Below are positions 16,721 to 25,287 of a stretch of DNA of 64,000 nucleotides, piece after piece. A program made the position numbers and the translations under genes. The notes below the pieces were generated by a model. It made no database searches. It was not told the DNA's origin and saw only the letters and a program-made list of their open reading frames with translations. Numbering within the stretch: the first letter of the stretch is position 1; every line of letters begins with the position of its first letter. Origin of the DNA: Actinoplanes palleronii. Its GTDB lineage: Bacteria > Actinomycetota > Actinomycetes > Mycobacteriales > Micromonosporaceae. The stretch covers positions 1 through 64,000 of the forward strand of contig NZ_BOMS01000147.1 of assembly GCF_016862315.1 (NCBI RefSeq). The letters are read 5' to 3'.

Positions 16721-17875
16721 CTACCCGCCCCGGACGAACAGGATGCCCTCGGTCGCGGTGATCCGGGCCGGGTCGAGCGGGGCATACCCGAACCACTCCG
16801 AGACCCGGGCGGCCGGTGTCATCTTCGCCAGCCGCCCGGTGTCGACCAGCTGACGGTCGCCCGGCAGCGCGTAGAGCAGACCCTCGAAAGTCTCCGCTGC
16901 CGGAGTGCCAACCCCGTGGTGGCGGATCGTGCCGAGGGCGGTGGGCACGAACGCGTACCCCTGACCCAGCCGGGCGCTGACGATCGCGCCGGCGCTCCAC
17001 CACTGGAGGCGGTGCGGGCCGAGCTGCATGGTGCTGAGCTCGCGCTGCAGGTGCGAGTTGTGGGCGTGCACCAGGGCCGGGCCCCGGTCGGCGGTGGCGA
17101 GCAGGTTGGCGGCCATCATCCCGTCGCGCAGCGCGCACATCCGGTTGAGGCGGCTCGGCGCGGGATCGGCCATCGCGGCGTGGTAGCGCAGCAGGCCGGT
17201 GGCGGTGCGGGCATACAGCAGGGCGCGGTCGGTCAGCTCGGGTGCCTGGGTGGCGAGCAGGGCGACCAGATCATCGGTGAGCAGGCGCAGTTGCTGGGCC
17301 TCCGCGGTCCGGCCCACTGACCGGGAAGGATCACGCATGGCGGCCGGCTCGGTCCATGACTCGTCGGCGCCGAGCAGCCGGTCGAGCGTCTCCGCGGCGC
17401 AGGGCAGCAGGTCCGGGTCGACCCGGGCGGCGAGGTGGTCGTACAACAAAATGAGCGCCTGCCGCGGGCTGGCAGCGGCGGCCAGCTCCAGCGGACCGTC
17501 AAAACCCGCGAACCGCACCTGTTCCGCCGCGGGCCGCTCCGCGTTGTAGGCCCGCATCCAGCGGACCAACTCCCGATTCGCCGCGGACGCGCCCCAGCCG
17601 TGGCTGAACCCGCGCGCCATCACGTCGTCGAGATCGCCCTCGCCCGCGGTCACGTAGTCGTCCACGATCAGACCCAGCAGGCAGTCACTCTCGATCGTGA
17701 TCGTCCGGTAGCCCTCGCCGACGAGCTGCCGGAACAGGTCGTTGCGCAGGTCGAGCAGCACGTCCTCACCATGGGTCGGCTCACCCACCGCGAGCAGCCG
17801 CGGCCGCGCCGGCAGCAGCCCCAGGAGTGTCGCAGCGTCGACAGCACACGTGGCATCTTCGATAGAGGCAGTCAT
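16721..17875 (-). CDS. erythromycin-esterase-family protein
   Basis: 384 aa, ATG 17875. It has the family's GEPTHGE (about residues 31-37, catalytic His/Glu) and HAHNSHL motifs and the usual length. Ere enzymes open the macrolide lactone; many actinobacterial homologues act on unknown substrates, so resistance should not be assumed. Divergent from a marR gene, with a 16-bp palindrome at its start. Confidence 0.82.
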   Translation of the reverse strand: MTASIEDATCAVDAATLLGLLPARPRLLAVGEPTHGEDVLLDLRNDLFRQLVGEGYRTITIESDCLLGLIVDDYVTAGEGDLDDVMARGFSHGWGASAANRELVRWMRAYNAERPAAEQVRFAGFDGPLELAAAASPRQALILLYDHLAARVDPDLLPCAAETLDRLLGADESWTEPAAMRDPSRSVGRTAEAQQLRLLTDDLVALLATQAPELTDRALLYARTATGLLRYHAAMADPAPSRLNRMCALRDGMMAANLLATADRGPALVHAHNSHLQRELSTMQLGPHRLQWWSAGAIVSARLGQGYAFVPTALGTIRHHGVGTPAAETFEGLLYALPGDRQLVDTGRLAKMTPAARVSEWFGYAPLDPARITATEGILFVRGG

Positions 17876-17879
17876 TCCC

Positions 17880-17895
17880 TCAACGATATCGTTGA
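17880..17895. promoter_or_regulatory. 16-bp perfect palindrome before the esterase gene
   Basis: TCAACGATATCGTTGA lies 4 bp upstream of the esterase start codon. A regulator site is likely; it differs from the one overlapping marR. Confidence 0.55.
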
Positions 17896-17978
17896 ACTCT
17901 CGGTTTAAACCTCAACCCCATTTGGTACAACCGGAGCAGTCAAACCCTCAAAACCGAGTCCCGGGCTTAGTTAGAGCA

Positions 17979-18014
17979 TTGACGGTTAGGGCTCGAATGG
18001 TTAGAGTTCTAACC
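17979..18014 (+). promoter_or_regulatory. leaderless marR promoter with operator over the -10
   Basis: TTGACG at 17979-17984, a 17-bp spacer and TAGAGT at 18002-18007 predict transcription starting at the ATG (18015). GGTTAGA-GT-TCTAACC (17999-18014) is an inverted repeat exactly over the -10 and start site, fitting autorepression by MarR. Confidence 0.7.
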
Positions 18015-18458
18015 ATGAACACGCCGGAACCCTCCCTCACGAGCAGCCTCGACCTGATGCGCTGGGTCGGCTGGGCCCAGCGCAAAGCCGGTGAGGACTG
18101 GATGCGGGAGCGCGAGCTCAGCTTCGAGCAGAGCTTCGTGCTGGGTTATCTGCGCCTGAACCCCGGAGCGATCCAGCGCGACATCGCCGAGATCACCCGG
18201 ACCAGCGCGGCGAGCGTCTCCAGCCTCCTGACCGGCCTCGAACGCCGCGGCCTGGTCGAGCGCCGCACCGAGAACGGCGACTCGCGCAGCAAACGGATCC
18301 ACCCGACCCCGGCCGGCGTCGAGCTCATCGCCGGGTTCGACACGGCGATGGCCGGCGTCTCGGAGACCATCCTGGCCCCGCTCGACCAGGCCGAACGCGC
18401 CACCCTGCAGACCCTGCTCGAAAAGATCACCGCAGAGCTGCCGCAGCCCACCAGGTAG
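18015..18458 (+). CDS. MarR-family regulator
   Basis: 147 aa, starting MNTPEPSLTSSLDL directly after the operator. Winged-helix core IAEITRTSAASVSSLLTGLERRGLVERR with wing RTENGDSRSKRIHPTPAG. It lies between the divergent esterase gene and, 183 bp downstream on the same strand, a MATE pump, so it probably controls a small detoxification locus. Confidence 0.87.
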   Translation: MNTPEPSLTSSLDLMRWVGWAQRKAGEDWMRERELSFEQSFVLGYLRLNPGAIQRDIAEITRTSAASVSSLLTGLERRGLVERRTENGDSRSKRIHPTPAGVELIAGFDTAMAGVSETILAPLDQAERATLQTLLEKITAELPQPTR

Positions 18459-18537
18459 TCCTGGCCTGCTGAACTTCCGCACCGCGTCGGCGTCTCGCCG
18501 GTCGCGCGCTGGACCCTGACCTGAATACGCCCCACAC

Positions 18538-18628
18538 CGCGCCGGCCTTCGTCGGCGTGCGCTGCACCCTGCCCGCCACACGCCCCTCGCCGCGCCGGCC
18601 TTCGTCGGCGTGCGCTGCACCCTGCCCG
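18538..18628 (+). repeat. 38-bp direct repeat in the MATE leader
   Basis: A 38-bp block beginning CGCGCCGGCCTTCGTCGGCG occurs at 18538 and 18591, identical, 53 bp apart. A diverged third unit lies just upstream. It ends shortly before the MATE ribosome site (GGAAAGGA). Confidence 0.8.
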
Positions 18629-18641
18629 GAAAGGATCAGTC

Positions 18642-20081
18642 ATGAGCGCCTCCTCCACCGCCACGGACTCCCCCGCCAAGGCCGACGCTGTCGGCAGCAA
18701 CCGCTGGTACCTCTCCTCCGCGCCGATCGTCCGCGCCCTGGTGCACCTCTGCGTGCCGATGGCCGCCGCGATGATCGTCAGCGCGGTCTACAACGTGATC
18801 AACGCCGGCTTCATCGGCTCGCTGCACAACACCGCGATGCTTGCCGCGGTCACCTTCGGCTCACCGCTGCTCGGCCTGGTCATGGCGGTCGGCGGGGTGT
18901 TCGGCACCGGCGGCAGCGCGCTGATCTCCCGGCTGCTCGGCGCGTCCGAACACGACCCGGCGAAGGCCGGCGAGATCAAACACGTCGCGTCGTTCTCGTT
19001 CTGGGGCGCGGGGATCGTCGGCGCCGTGCTCGGCGGGCTCGGACTGTTCCTGCTGCACCCGCTGGTGTCGCTGCTCGGCGCGGACACCTCCGCCGTCGCC
19101 GCGACCACCGACTTCGTCACCGTCCTGCTGATCTTCGTCCCGGTGCTGGCCGCCGCGTTCTGCCTGGAACAACTCGTCCGCTCCGAGGGCGCCGCCCGCC
19201 AGGTGATGGTCGGGCTGATCGCCTCCACGATCGCCAACGTACTGTTCGACGTGCTGTTCATCCTGGTCCTGCACTGGGGCGTGGCCGGGGCGGCACTGGC
19301 GGTCGGCCTGTCCAACCTGGTGGTCATCGGCTACTTCGCCACCTGGCTGCACCGGCACAGCGAGCACCTCAGCCTGGCGCCGCGGTGGTTCACCCTGGCG
19401 CCGGCCGTCCTGAAGCCGGTCTTCGGCGTCGGGGTCAGTGAACTGTTGCAGGCCGCGTTCCTGATCGTCACCTCGCTGGTGTTGAACAACCTGGCAGCCG
19501 GGTACGGCGACGGCCCGCTCGCCGCCATGGGCGTCGCGGTCCGCATCGCCCAGGTGCCGGAGTTCCTGATCATGGGCGTGACGCTGGGGGTGCTGCCGCT
19601 GCTGGCCTACTCGTACGGAAAAGGCGACCGCAAGCGGCTGACCACCGCGCTGCGCGCCGCGGCCCTGACCGTCGGCGGCATCGGCCTGCTCTTCTCGGTC
19701 ACCGTGATCGTCTTCCGGGAGCAGGTGTTCGCGGCGTTCTCCGCGGACCACTCGGTGCTCGCGATCGGCGTCACGGTCCTCACCGCGCAACTCATCGCGA
19801 TGCTGGCGAACGGCTTCACCGGCCTGCTCACCTCGCTGTTCCAGGCCACCGGGCGGGCGCTGCCGGCCACGGTCATGTCGGTCACGCAGGGTGTGCTGTT
19901 CATCCCGACCGTGCTGCTCGGCAACGTGTGGTTCGGCCTGGCCGGCATCATCTGGGCCCTGACCGTCACGGAGGGCATCGTGTTCGTCGTCGGTACCGCG
20001 ATGTGGCTGGCATCCCGGCGAGCCATCGACCGCGGCCTGGCCGACGGCAGTCCCGCCCGCGCCGACCAGGTGCTGGCCTGA
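18642..20081 (+). CDS. MATE-family multidrug efflux protein
   Basis: 479 aa with 12 hydrophobic segments and the paired MATE halves. GTGGSALISRLLGA and FQATGRALPATVMS are the matching conserved loops of each half. Exports cationic drugs using Na+ or H+. ATG 18642 follows GGAAAGGA. It is downstream of a marR gene and probably cotranscribed or co-controlled. Its 3' end faces the nucleotidyltransferase gene across two palindromes. Confidence 0.9.
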   Translation: MSASSTATDSPAKADAVGSNRWYLSSAPIVRALVHLCVPMAAAMIVSAVYNVINAGFIGSLHNTAMLAAVTFGSPLLGLVMAVGGVFGTGGSALISRLLGASEHDPAKAGEIKHVASFSFWGAGIVGAVLGGLGLFLLHPLVSLLGADTSAVAATTDFVTVLLIFVPVLAAAFCLEQLVRSEGAARQVMVGLIASTIANVLFDVLFILVLHWGVAGAALAVGLSNLVVIGYFATWLHRHSEHLSLAPRWFTLAPAVLKPVFGVGVSELLQAAFLIVTSLVLNNLAAGYGDGPLAAMGVAVRIAQVPEFLIMGVTLGVLPLLAYSYGKGDRKRLTTALRAAALTVGGIGLLFSVTVIVFREQVFAAFSADHSVLAIGVTVLTAQLIAMLANGFTGLLTSLFQATGRALPATVMSVTQGVLFIPTVLLGNVWFGLAGIIWALTVTEGIVFVVGTAMWLASRRAIDRGLADGSPARADQVLA

Positions 20082-20145
20082 TCCGCCCCACCCCGTCAAC
20101 GCCGCCCGCCTCCCCCCGGGCGGCGTCGCCGCGCCCCGGTCCACC

Positions 20146-20199
20146 GGCTGGACACCAGAGGTGCCTCCGGCACCCCGACACACCCCCCCAGAACCAGCC
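20146..20199. repeat. 53-bp dispersed palindrome, copy B
   Basis: GGCTGG at 20146 and CCAGCC ending 20199; 54 bp because of one extra C. It repeats almost exactly 87 bp later. Confidence 0.8.
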
Positions 20200-20232
20200 G
20201 GGCACCGGACCACACACAACAACCCGGTCACC

Positions 20233-20285
20233 GGCTGGACACCAGAGGTGCCTCCGGCACCCCGACACACCCCCCAGAACCAGCC
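20233..20285. repeat. 53-bp dispersed palindrome, copy C
   Basis: Tandem partner of copy B, 87 bp downstream and identical except for one C. It sits immediately after the homologous part of the nucleotidyltransferase gene. Confidence 0.8.
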
Positions 20286-21044
20286 GGGCGGTTGCGGGGT
20301 GTGGCGGGTGGTCTCGGTCAGGGCGCGGCCGAGGACGGTGGCGATGGCTGACGCGGGGACCGGGACGGACGGCTCACCTTCGTACTGTGAAAGGGCTTGT
20401 CTGATCGCGGTCAGTGATGGGTCCTGCTGCAGTGCCCACGCCGCAGCCTCGGTCTTGGCGCAGTGCCGGCCCTCCACGGCGAACCGCCAGATGCGGCACG
20501 CGGTCAGCACCATGAACGCGGCGTGCTCGGTGTCATCGGTCAGCGTCTGCCAGGTGCGCAGCCAATGCCGGCCGCGATCGACGACCCAGGCGGGCGGCAC
20601 CGGACCGATCACCTCGTGCGGCCCCGCGCCGCGCAGGGAGAGCCCGTCGGCCCGGGCCATCGACAGCTCGGCCAGCAGATCCGGCGCCGCCGCGACCCGC
20701 CGCTCGACCTCACCGGCGGTGGGCTGGTCCGGCGGGCCGGGGTAGCGGCCGATGTGCAGTTCCAGCGCGGGCTCACGGACCGGCGCGGCGGCGACCCGCG
20801 CGGTCACGACATCCAGGTCGAGGCCTGCCGCGTCGCCGAGATCCGCCCGGCGGGCCAACCGTTCGAGCGCGGTGGCCTGCTCGTCGGTCAGGCCGTCGTC
20901 GACGACTACCAGCAGGTCGAGGTCGCTGCGGGTGGGGCGGAAAGTGCCCGTGGCCAGCGAGCCGTGCAGGATCACCGCGCGCACCGCGACGCCGTCGAGC
21001 GCGGTGATGGCGTCGGCGAGCGCGGCGGCTGCGGCGATGCTCAT
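20286..21044 (-). CDS. aminoglycoside nucleotidyltransferase-like protein, native stop lost
   Basis: Residues 1-250 form an AadA/ANT-type enzyme. GSLATGTFRPTRSDLDLLV is the nucleotide-transfer motif with the metal-binding SDxD, and CRIWRFAVEGRHCAKTEAAAWAL belongs to the DUF4111-type C-domain. The family adenylylates aminoglycosides. After about residue 250 the frame runs into palindromes C and B and then antisense through the MATE gene, staying open to 18861 (727 codons). No stop lies at the domain end, so the palindrome insertion probably removed it. The product, if made, has a long foreign tail. End coordinate is the domain limit. Confidence 0.7.
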
Positions 21045-21458
21045 CTATGTCACCGGGCGGGGCGGTTCGGCGGCGCGGGCGTCATACGTCGTGCGGGCCG
21101 CGATCACCGCGTCGGCGTGTTCACCCGCCCACGCACCGATCGCCTCGAGGATGCCGGTGGCGCTGCGGCCCAGAGCGGTCAGCTCGTAGTCGACCCGGGG
21201 CGGGACCGTCGGGAAGACCGTGCGGGTGACCAGGCCGTCGCGCTCCAGCGTCCGCAGGGTCTGGGACAGCATCTTCTGAGTGATCCCGTCCAGCGCGCGG
21301 CGCAGTTCGCTGAACCGGCGCGGGCCGTCGAGCAGCGCGCCCATCACCAGCGCGGTCCATTTGCTGGTGAACATCTCGAGAACGACCCGGGGCTTGCACA
21401 CCCGCAGGAACGCCTCGGCGCCACCGAACTGCCGAAGGTCGGGAAAGTTGGTATCCAT
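21045..21458 (-). CDS. HxlR-family regulator
   Basis: 137 aa. ATG 21458 (MDTNFPDLRQFGG) is chosen; the frame extends upstream through the divergent lipase start. Winged helix with SKWTALVMGALLDGPRRFSELRRAL and GITQKMLSQTLRTLERDGLVTR, the HxlR signature. Divergent from the lipase gene, the likely target. The overlapping GGTACC pair is a candidate operator. Confidence 0.87.
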   Translation of the reverse strand: MDTNFPDLRQFGGAEAFLRVCKPRVVLEMFTSKWTALVMGALLDGPRRFSELRRALDGITQKMLSQTLRTLERDGLVTRTVFPTVPPRVDYELTALGRSATGILEAIGAWAGEHADAVIAARTTYDARAAEPPRPVT

Positions 21459-21460
21459 CA

Positions 21461-21475
21461 GGTACCTGGGTACCA
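21461..21475. promoter_or_regulatory. candidate HxlR operator
   Basis: GGTACC-TG-GGTACC lies 3 bp upstream of the hxlR start codon in the divergent gap with the lipase. Each half is itself a palindrome. Confidence 0.45.
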
Positions 21476-21525
21476 AAAAGGTGCCTTCTTCACAAGTGAT
21501 ACCGGCAACCACCAGCATTCTCGTC

Positions 21526-22446
21526 ATGACCACGTCAACAATGTTCCCCGTTCCCACCGTCTCGGTGAAGCCGGTGCTGCTGCCGGCGCCCGGCCGCGGG
21601 ACGGACCTGCCGGTCAAGATCTCCGCACCGGTGACCGGGAATGATCTGCCGATCGTCCTGTTGTCGCACGGCTACGGTTCCTCGCTCGACGGGTACGGGC
21701 CGCTCGCCGACTTCTGGGCCGCCCACGGCTTCGTGGTGGTCCAGCCCACCCACCTGGACTCGCGCACCGTGGGCCTCGCACCGGACGATCCGCGCACCCG
21801 GCGGCTCTGGCGGCTGCGGGTCGAGGATCTGACACGCATTCTCGACCGGCTCGACGTGCTGGAAGCCGCGGTGCCGGGTCTGGCCGGCCGGCTCGACCAC
21901 GGGCGGATCGCGGTGGCCGGGCATTCGTTCGGCGGCCAGAGCGCGGGCATTCTGCTGGGCCTGCGCGTCCTCGACCCGGGGAGCGGACCGGCGGAAGCTC
22001 TGTCCGACTCGCGGGTCATGGCCGGGGTGCTGCTGGCGACGGCGGGTCGGGGCGGATCGGATCTGACGCCGTTCGCGGCGGAGAACTTCCCGTGGATGAA
22101 CCCGGATTTCGCCCACATGACCACACCGGCCCTGGTGGTCGCCGGCGACAAGGACGACTTGCCGCTGACGGTGCGGGGTCCGGAGTGGACGACCGACCCG
22201 TATTTCCTCAGCCCGGGCAAGAAGAGCCTGCTCACGCTGACCGGCGCGGAACATTCGCTGGGCGGGATCGCCGGGTACGACGCCCGGGAGACGACCGACG
22301 AGCACGCCGGTCGGGTGGCGCTCGTCCAGCGGGTGACGCTGGCATACCTGCGGCACGCGCTCGGCGTCGAGAGCAGCGGCTGGGCAGCGGTCCAGGATGC
22401 CCTTGGCGCGGGCGCTGACCCGCTGGGCCATGTCGCATCGAAGTAG
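21526..22446 (+). CDS. alpha/beta hydrolase (lipase/chlorophyllase-like)
   Basis: 306 aa, ATG 21526; a second Met at 21541 is a possible start. SHGYGSS is the oxyanion region, AGHSFGGQS holds the nucleophilic Ser, GDKDD the acid, and GAEHSLGG the His. Resembles chlorophyllase/PAF-acetylhydrolase-like esterases. There is no signal peptide, so it acts inside the cell. Probably controlled by the divergent HxlR. Confidence 0.82.
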   Translation: MTTSTMFPVPTVSVKPVLLPAPGRGTDLPVKISAPVTGNDLPIVLLSHGYGSSLDGYGPLADFWAAHGFVVVQPTHLDSRTVGLAPDDPRTRRLWRLRVEDLTRILDRLDVLEAAVPGLAGRLDHGRIAVAGHSFGGQSAGILLGLRVLDPGSGPAEALSDSRVMAGVLLATAGRGGSDLTPFAAENFPWMNPDFAHMTTPALVVAGDKDDLPLTVRGPEWTTDPYFLSPGKKSLLTLTGAEHSLGGIAGYDARETTDEHAGRVALVQRVTLAYLRHALGVESSGWAAVQDALGAGADPLGHVASK

Positions 22447-22495
22447 GTCGCGGTAAACGGCATGCTGCGATCGGCCGGGGCGGCCGGCGCACTCA

Positions 22496-22553
22496 TTCAG
22501 CCCGCGCCGGGCGGCGGGGGTTCGTTCAGCCCGCGCCGGGCGGCGGGGGTTCG
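22496..22553. repeat. 29-bp tandem repeat, two identical units
   Basis: Units at 22496 and 22525, each beginning TTCAGCCCGCGCCGGGCGG. Directly before the 31-bp array. Confidence 0.85.
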
Positions 22554-22564
22554 CGATCAGCACC

Positions 22565-22753
22565 GAAGGGGCGGCCGGAGCCCGCGATCGGAGTTGGAGG
22601 GGCGGCCGGAGTCCGCGATCGGAGTTGGAGGGGCGGCACGAACCCGCAATCGGGGCTGACGGGGCGGCAGGAGTCCGCAATCGGGGCTGACGGGGCGGCC
22701 GGAGTCCGCGATCGGCGAATTCGGGGGCGGTAGCGGCACGCGATCGGGGTCTG
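22565..22753. repeat. 31-bp tandem repeat, six units
   Basis: Units begin at 22565, 22597, 22628, 22659, 22690 and 22721 (lengths 32, 31, 31, 31, 31, about 33). Core GGGGCGGCCGGAGTCCGCGA with substitutions. There are no spacers, so this is a minisatellite, not CRISPR. Copy number probably varies between strains. Confidence 0.85.
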
Positions 22754-22935
22754 CGTGCGTTTACCGCCCGCCCAGGGGCGGCAGCAGGACGCAGTCCGGC
22801 AATGCGTGCACGGACCGCCCTTCCGGGGGCCAAGAAGCGCGCGCTCGCCTGCCCTCTCGGCCACAGCGCCCCTCCCGACCCGGCTGGCGCTGGCGGCTGC
22901 CTCGACGGCCCGAGACAGCTGTGACCACCGGCCGG

Positions 22936-22988
22936 GGACAGTCGGCGGGCTTTCAGGGAGCAATCGACGCATCCCCTCAGGACCAGCC
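22936..22988. repeat. degenerate copy D of the 53-bp palindrome
   Basis: The right half (ATCCCCTCAG then GACCAGCC) is well conserved; the left half is not. It lies 90 bp before copy E in the same tandem arrangement as B/C. Confidence 0.5.
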
Positions 22989-23025
22989 GGGGCACGGGAG
23001 CACACGGTGACCCGGCACGACTGCC

Positions 23026-23078
23026 GGCTGGGCGCGAGAGGTGCCATCGACACCTCGAGACACCCCCCACGACCAGCC
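23026..23078. repeat. 53-bp dispersed palindrome, copy E
   Basis: GGCTGG to CCAGCC, exactly 53 bp. The spacer before it (ACAC, ACCCGG, CGGCTGG) resembles the spacer between copies B and C, so the duplicated unit is larger than the palindrome. Confidence 0.75.
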
Positions 23079-23142
23079 AAGACACGGAAGCGCGCAGCGG
23101 CCCGGCGCGCCTGCCGGCTGGGCGTCGGGTGACCGGGAGTGG

Positions 23143-25026
23143 TCAGCGGTGGCGGGCGGTGGATTTGGCGCGGTACATGGCGGCGTCCGCTTCGCGGAGC
23201 AGGTGGTCGGAGTCGATGGTGCCGTTGCCGGAGACGGCTACGCCGATGCTGACGCCCACCTCGACGGTGCGGCCGTCGATGACGGTGGGCATCGAGACGG
23301 CCTCCTGGATGCCGGTGCAGACCGACTGGTAGGCGTCCGGGGTGGGCAGGCCGTCGATCAGTACCACGAACTCGTCGCCACCGAGCCGGGCGACCGTGTC
23401 GGTGCGGCGCAGCAGGGCGGTCAGGCGGCGGGCGGTTTCGATGAGCAGCAGGTCGCCGGTGGCGTGGCCGTGGGTGTCGTTGACCGCTTTGAAGCCGTCC
23501 AGGTCCAGCAGCAGCACCGCGAACCGGTAACCGGGTTCGCGGGCGGCGCGCGCCTCGGCCCGGGCCAGCCGGTCCTCCAGCAGTACCCGGTTGGGCAGGC
23601 CGGTCAGGTGGTCGCGGAGCGCGGCGGTGCGCAGCCGTTCCTCCTGCTCGCGCAGCGCGGTCATCATCACCTGGTAGTCCAGCGCCGACGCGAGCAGGGC
23701 GCCGGAGTGGTTCATCATCTCGCGGCCGGGCGGGGTGGTGGACTGGATCCGGCCGACCGCGGCGAGCATGCCCCAGTCCTTGGCGCGGCTGCGGACCGGC
23801 ACCGAGAAGACGATGTCACCGGCCGCGCCGTCGGCCAGGTCGAACAGGGCGGCCGGTGGGAAGCGGGACACCGGCAGTTCGGCGTCGGGCGCGCCGAGGT
23901 CGATGCGGAACTCACCGACCAGGCGCAGCCGATCGGCCTCGACGGCCGGGCCCGCGGCCCGGCCAGGGCCGTCGTGGCCGGGCTGGTCGGAGGTCCAGAG
24001 GCCGAGGCAGCCGGCCAGGGCCGGGGTCAGGCCGAGCCAGTCGAGCGCGCGGGCGTCGAGTTGCTGGGTGCCGAGCAGCGCGATGCCCAGTTCGTACTGG
24101 ATGTTGAGGGTGGCCTGCAGATATTGGACCTGGCCGAACAGCGAGCGGGTGTCCGGTTCTGACACTGGCAGGCCGGTGCTCGGGCAGCCGCACGAGTGGC
24201 GCCGCTGGAAGATCGTCGGGACCTGCCAGGTGCGCGGCGACCCGGCCGGGTCAGCCAGCAGCTCGCCGAACAGCTTGTAGACCGCGGCGCCCACCTCGTC
24301 GAGCGGCTGCCGCACGCTGGACAGCGCCGGCCGCAGGTACGCCGCGTCGGCAATGTCGTCGAACCCGACCACCGCAAGGTCCCCGGGCAGGTGGTAGCCG
24401 GCCGCGAGGATCCGGCCGATCAGCCCCATCGCGTTGCGGTCGGTGCCGAGCACGATCGCGGTGGCCGGCATCCCGGCCCGGATCAGCGTGCCGGCGACCG
24501 CCTCCCCGCCGCTCTCGTGGTTGTCGCCGGTGTCGAAGAGCAGCGCAGGGTCGGGGGTCAAGCCGTGCGCGAGCAGTCCCTCGCGGTATCCCTCGTGCCG
24601 TTCGCGCAGGTCGAAGTGGGCCAGGTAGCCGGCGAACGCGATCCGTTCGTGACCGTGGTCGATCAGATGGCGCACGGCCTCGCGTACGCCGCTGCGGTTG
24701 TCGGCCAGGACCACCGACGCGCCGGTGTCGGTCGCGTCCTGAGCCACCAGGATCACCGGGAGGCCGGCCCGACGCGCCGCGGCGGCCCAGCCGGGCTCGA
24801 CCGCGCCGGGCAGCACCACCAGCCCGGACACGTGGTCCCAGGCCAGCGGCCGGCGGAACTCGGGCAACCCGCTGCGGTCGGCGCTGTGCGAGCCCGGGTC
24901 GAGGGTCTGCACCGCCATCACCCGGTCGCCGCCGGCCACGGCCGCGGCGTTGATCCCCTCGATGATCGCGCCGTAGTAGTCACCGCCGACGAAGGGGGAC
25001 AGGATCGCGAAGATGCGGCCACTCAC
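23143..25026 (-). CDS. LacI-type sensor fused to a GGDEF diguanylate cyclase
   Basis: 627 aa from GTG 25026; an upstream GTG at 25152 is possible. Residues about 1-290 are a LacI/PBP1-type ligand domain without the LacI DNA-binding headpiece (IFAILSPFVGGDYYGAIIEGI, VVGFDDIADAAYLRPALSSV). A middle helical region precedes the GGDEF domain (from about 485). LGGDEFVVLID at about 549 has an intact active site, and RRTD five residues upstream is the inhibitory I-site. It should make cyclic di-GMP in response to a small ligand. No transmembrane span is visible, so sensing is cytoplasmic. Confidence 0.87.
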   Translation of the reverse strand: MSGRIFAILSPFVGGDYYGAIIEGINAAAVAGGDRVMAVQTLDPGSHSADRSGLPEFRRPLAWDHVSGLVVLPGAVEPGWAAAARRAGLPVILVAQDATDTGASVVLADNRSGVREAVRHLIDHGHERIAFAGYLAHFDLRERHEGYREGLLAHGLTPDPALLFDTGDNHESGGEAVAGTLIRAGMPATAIVLGTDRNAMGLIGRILAAGYHLPGDLAVVGFDDIADAAYLRPALSSVRQPLDEVGAAVYKLFGELLADPAGSPRTWQVPTIFQRRHSCGCPSTGLPVSEPDTRSLFGQVQYLQATLNIQYELGIALLGTQQLDARALDWLGLTPALAGCLGLWTSDQPGHDGPGRAAGPAVEADRLRLVGEFRIDLGAPDAELPVSRFPPAALFDLADGAAGDIVFSVPVRSRAKDWGMLAAVGRIQSTTPPGREMMNHSGALLASALDYQVMMTALREQEERLRTAALRDHLTGLPNRVLLEDRLARAEARAAREPGYRFAVLLLDLDGFKAVNDTHGHATGDLLLIETARRLTALLRRTDTVARLGGDEFVVLIDGLPTPDAYQSVCTGIQEAVSMPTVIDGRTVEVGVSIGVAVSGNGTIDSDHLLREADAAMYRAKSTARHR

Positions 25027-25287
25027 CGGTCCATGATCCCTTGCTCCGGATATCGTGCGACCAGAAAATCCGACCTTTGACCGATCGGCTGCGGCGGGAC
25101 CAAAACCTGAGCTGCGACCGGATGAAACCTGAAACGACGCGCTAAACCTCACTATAGAGTGACAACGCGCTGGAGTGAGCCGGGCTGCCGTAGGTTGGTG
25201 GCTGCGGCTACGCGTCCGCCGTCTTCAGCTGCCCCAGACCCTGGTAGCGCACTCGAATCCGCGCAAGCACTCCAGGGAGAAGAAACC

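Larger units (their letters stand above)
22447..23142. other. 700-bp non-coding gap of tandem repeats and palindromes
   Basis: Between the lipase and the GGDEF gene, both ending here. Holds a 29-bp repeat (x2), a 31-bp array (x6), a degenerate palindrome (about 22936-22988) and palindrome E (23026-23078). The long open frames crossing it are repeat-driven and not gene-like. Confidence 0.75.

Noticed and set aside
17931..17973. Possible fourth copy of the second dispersed repeat
   Set aside because: Only TTTGGTACAACCGGAG and GAGTCCCGG match; the CCGCAGGCTAC core is missing, so the match may be chance.
18861..20285. Last 477 codons of the nucleotidyltransferase frame
   Set aside because: They are antisense to an intact MATE gene and to palindromes; not accepted as native protein.
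16721..21044. Resistance island (Ere-like, MATE, aminoglycoside-type enzyme)
   Set aside because: No mobile-element ends or composition change link them, and their true substrates are unknown; grouping may be chance.
22565..22753. 31-bp tandem array as a CRISPR
   Set aside because: Units are contiguous, with no unique spacers and no cas genes nearby; it is a minisatellite.
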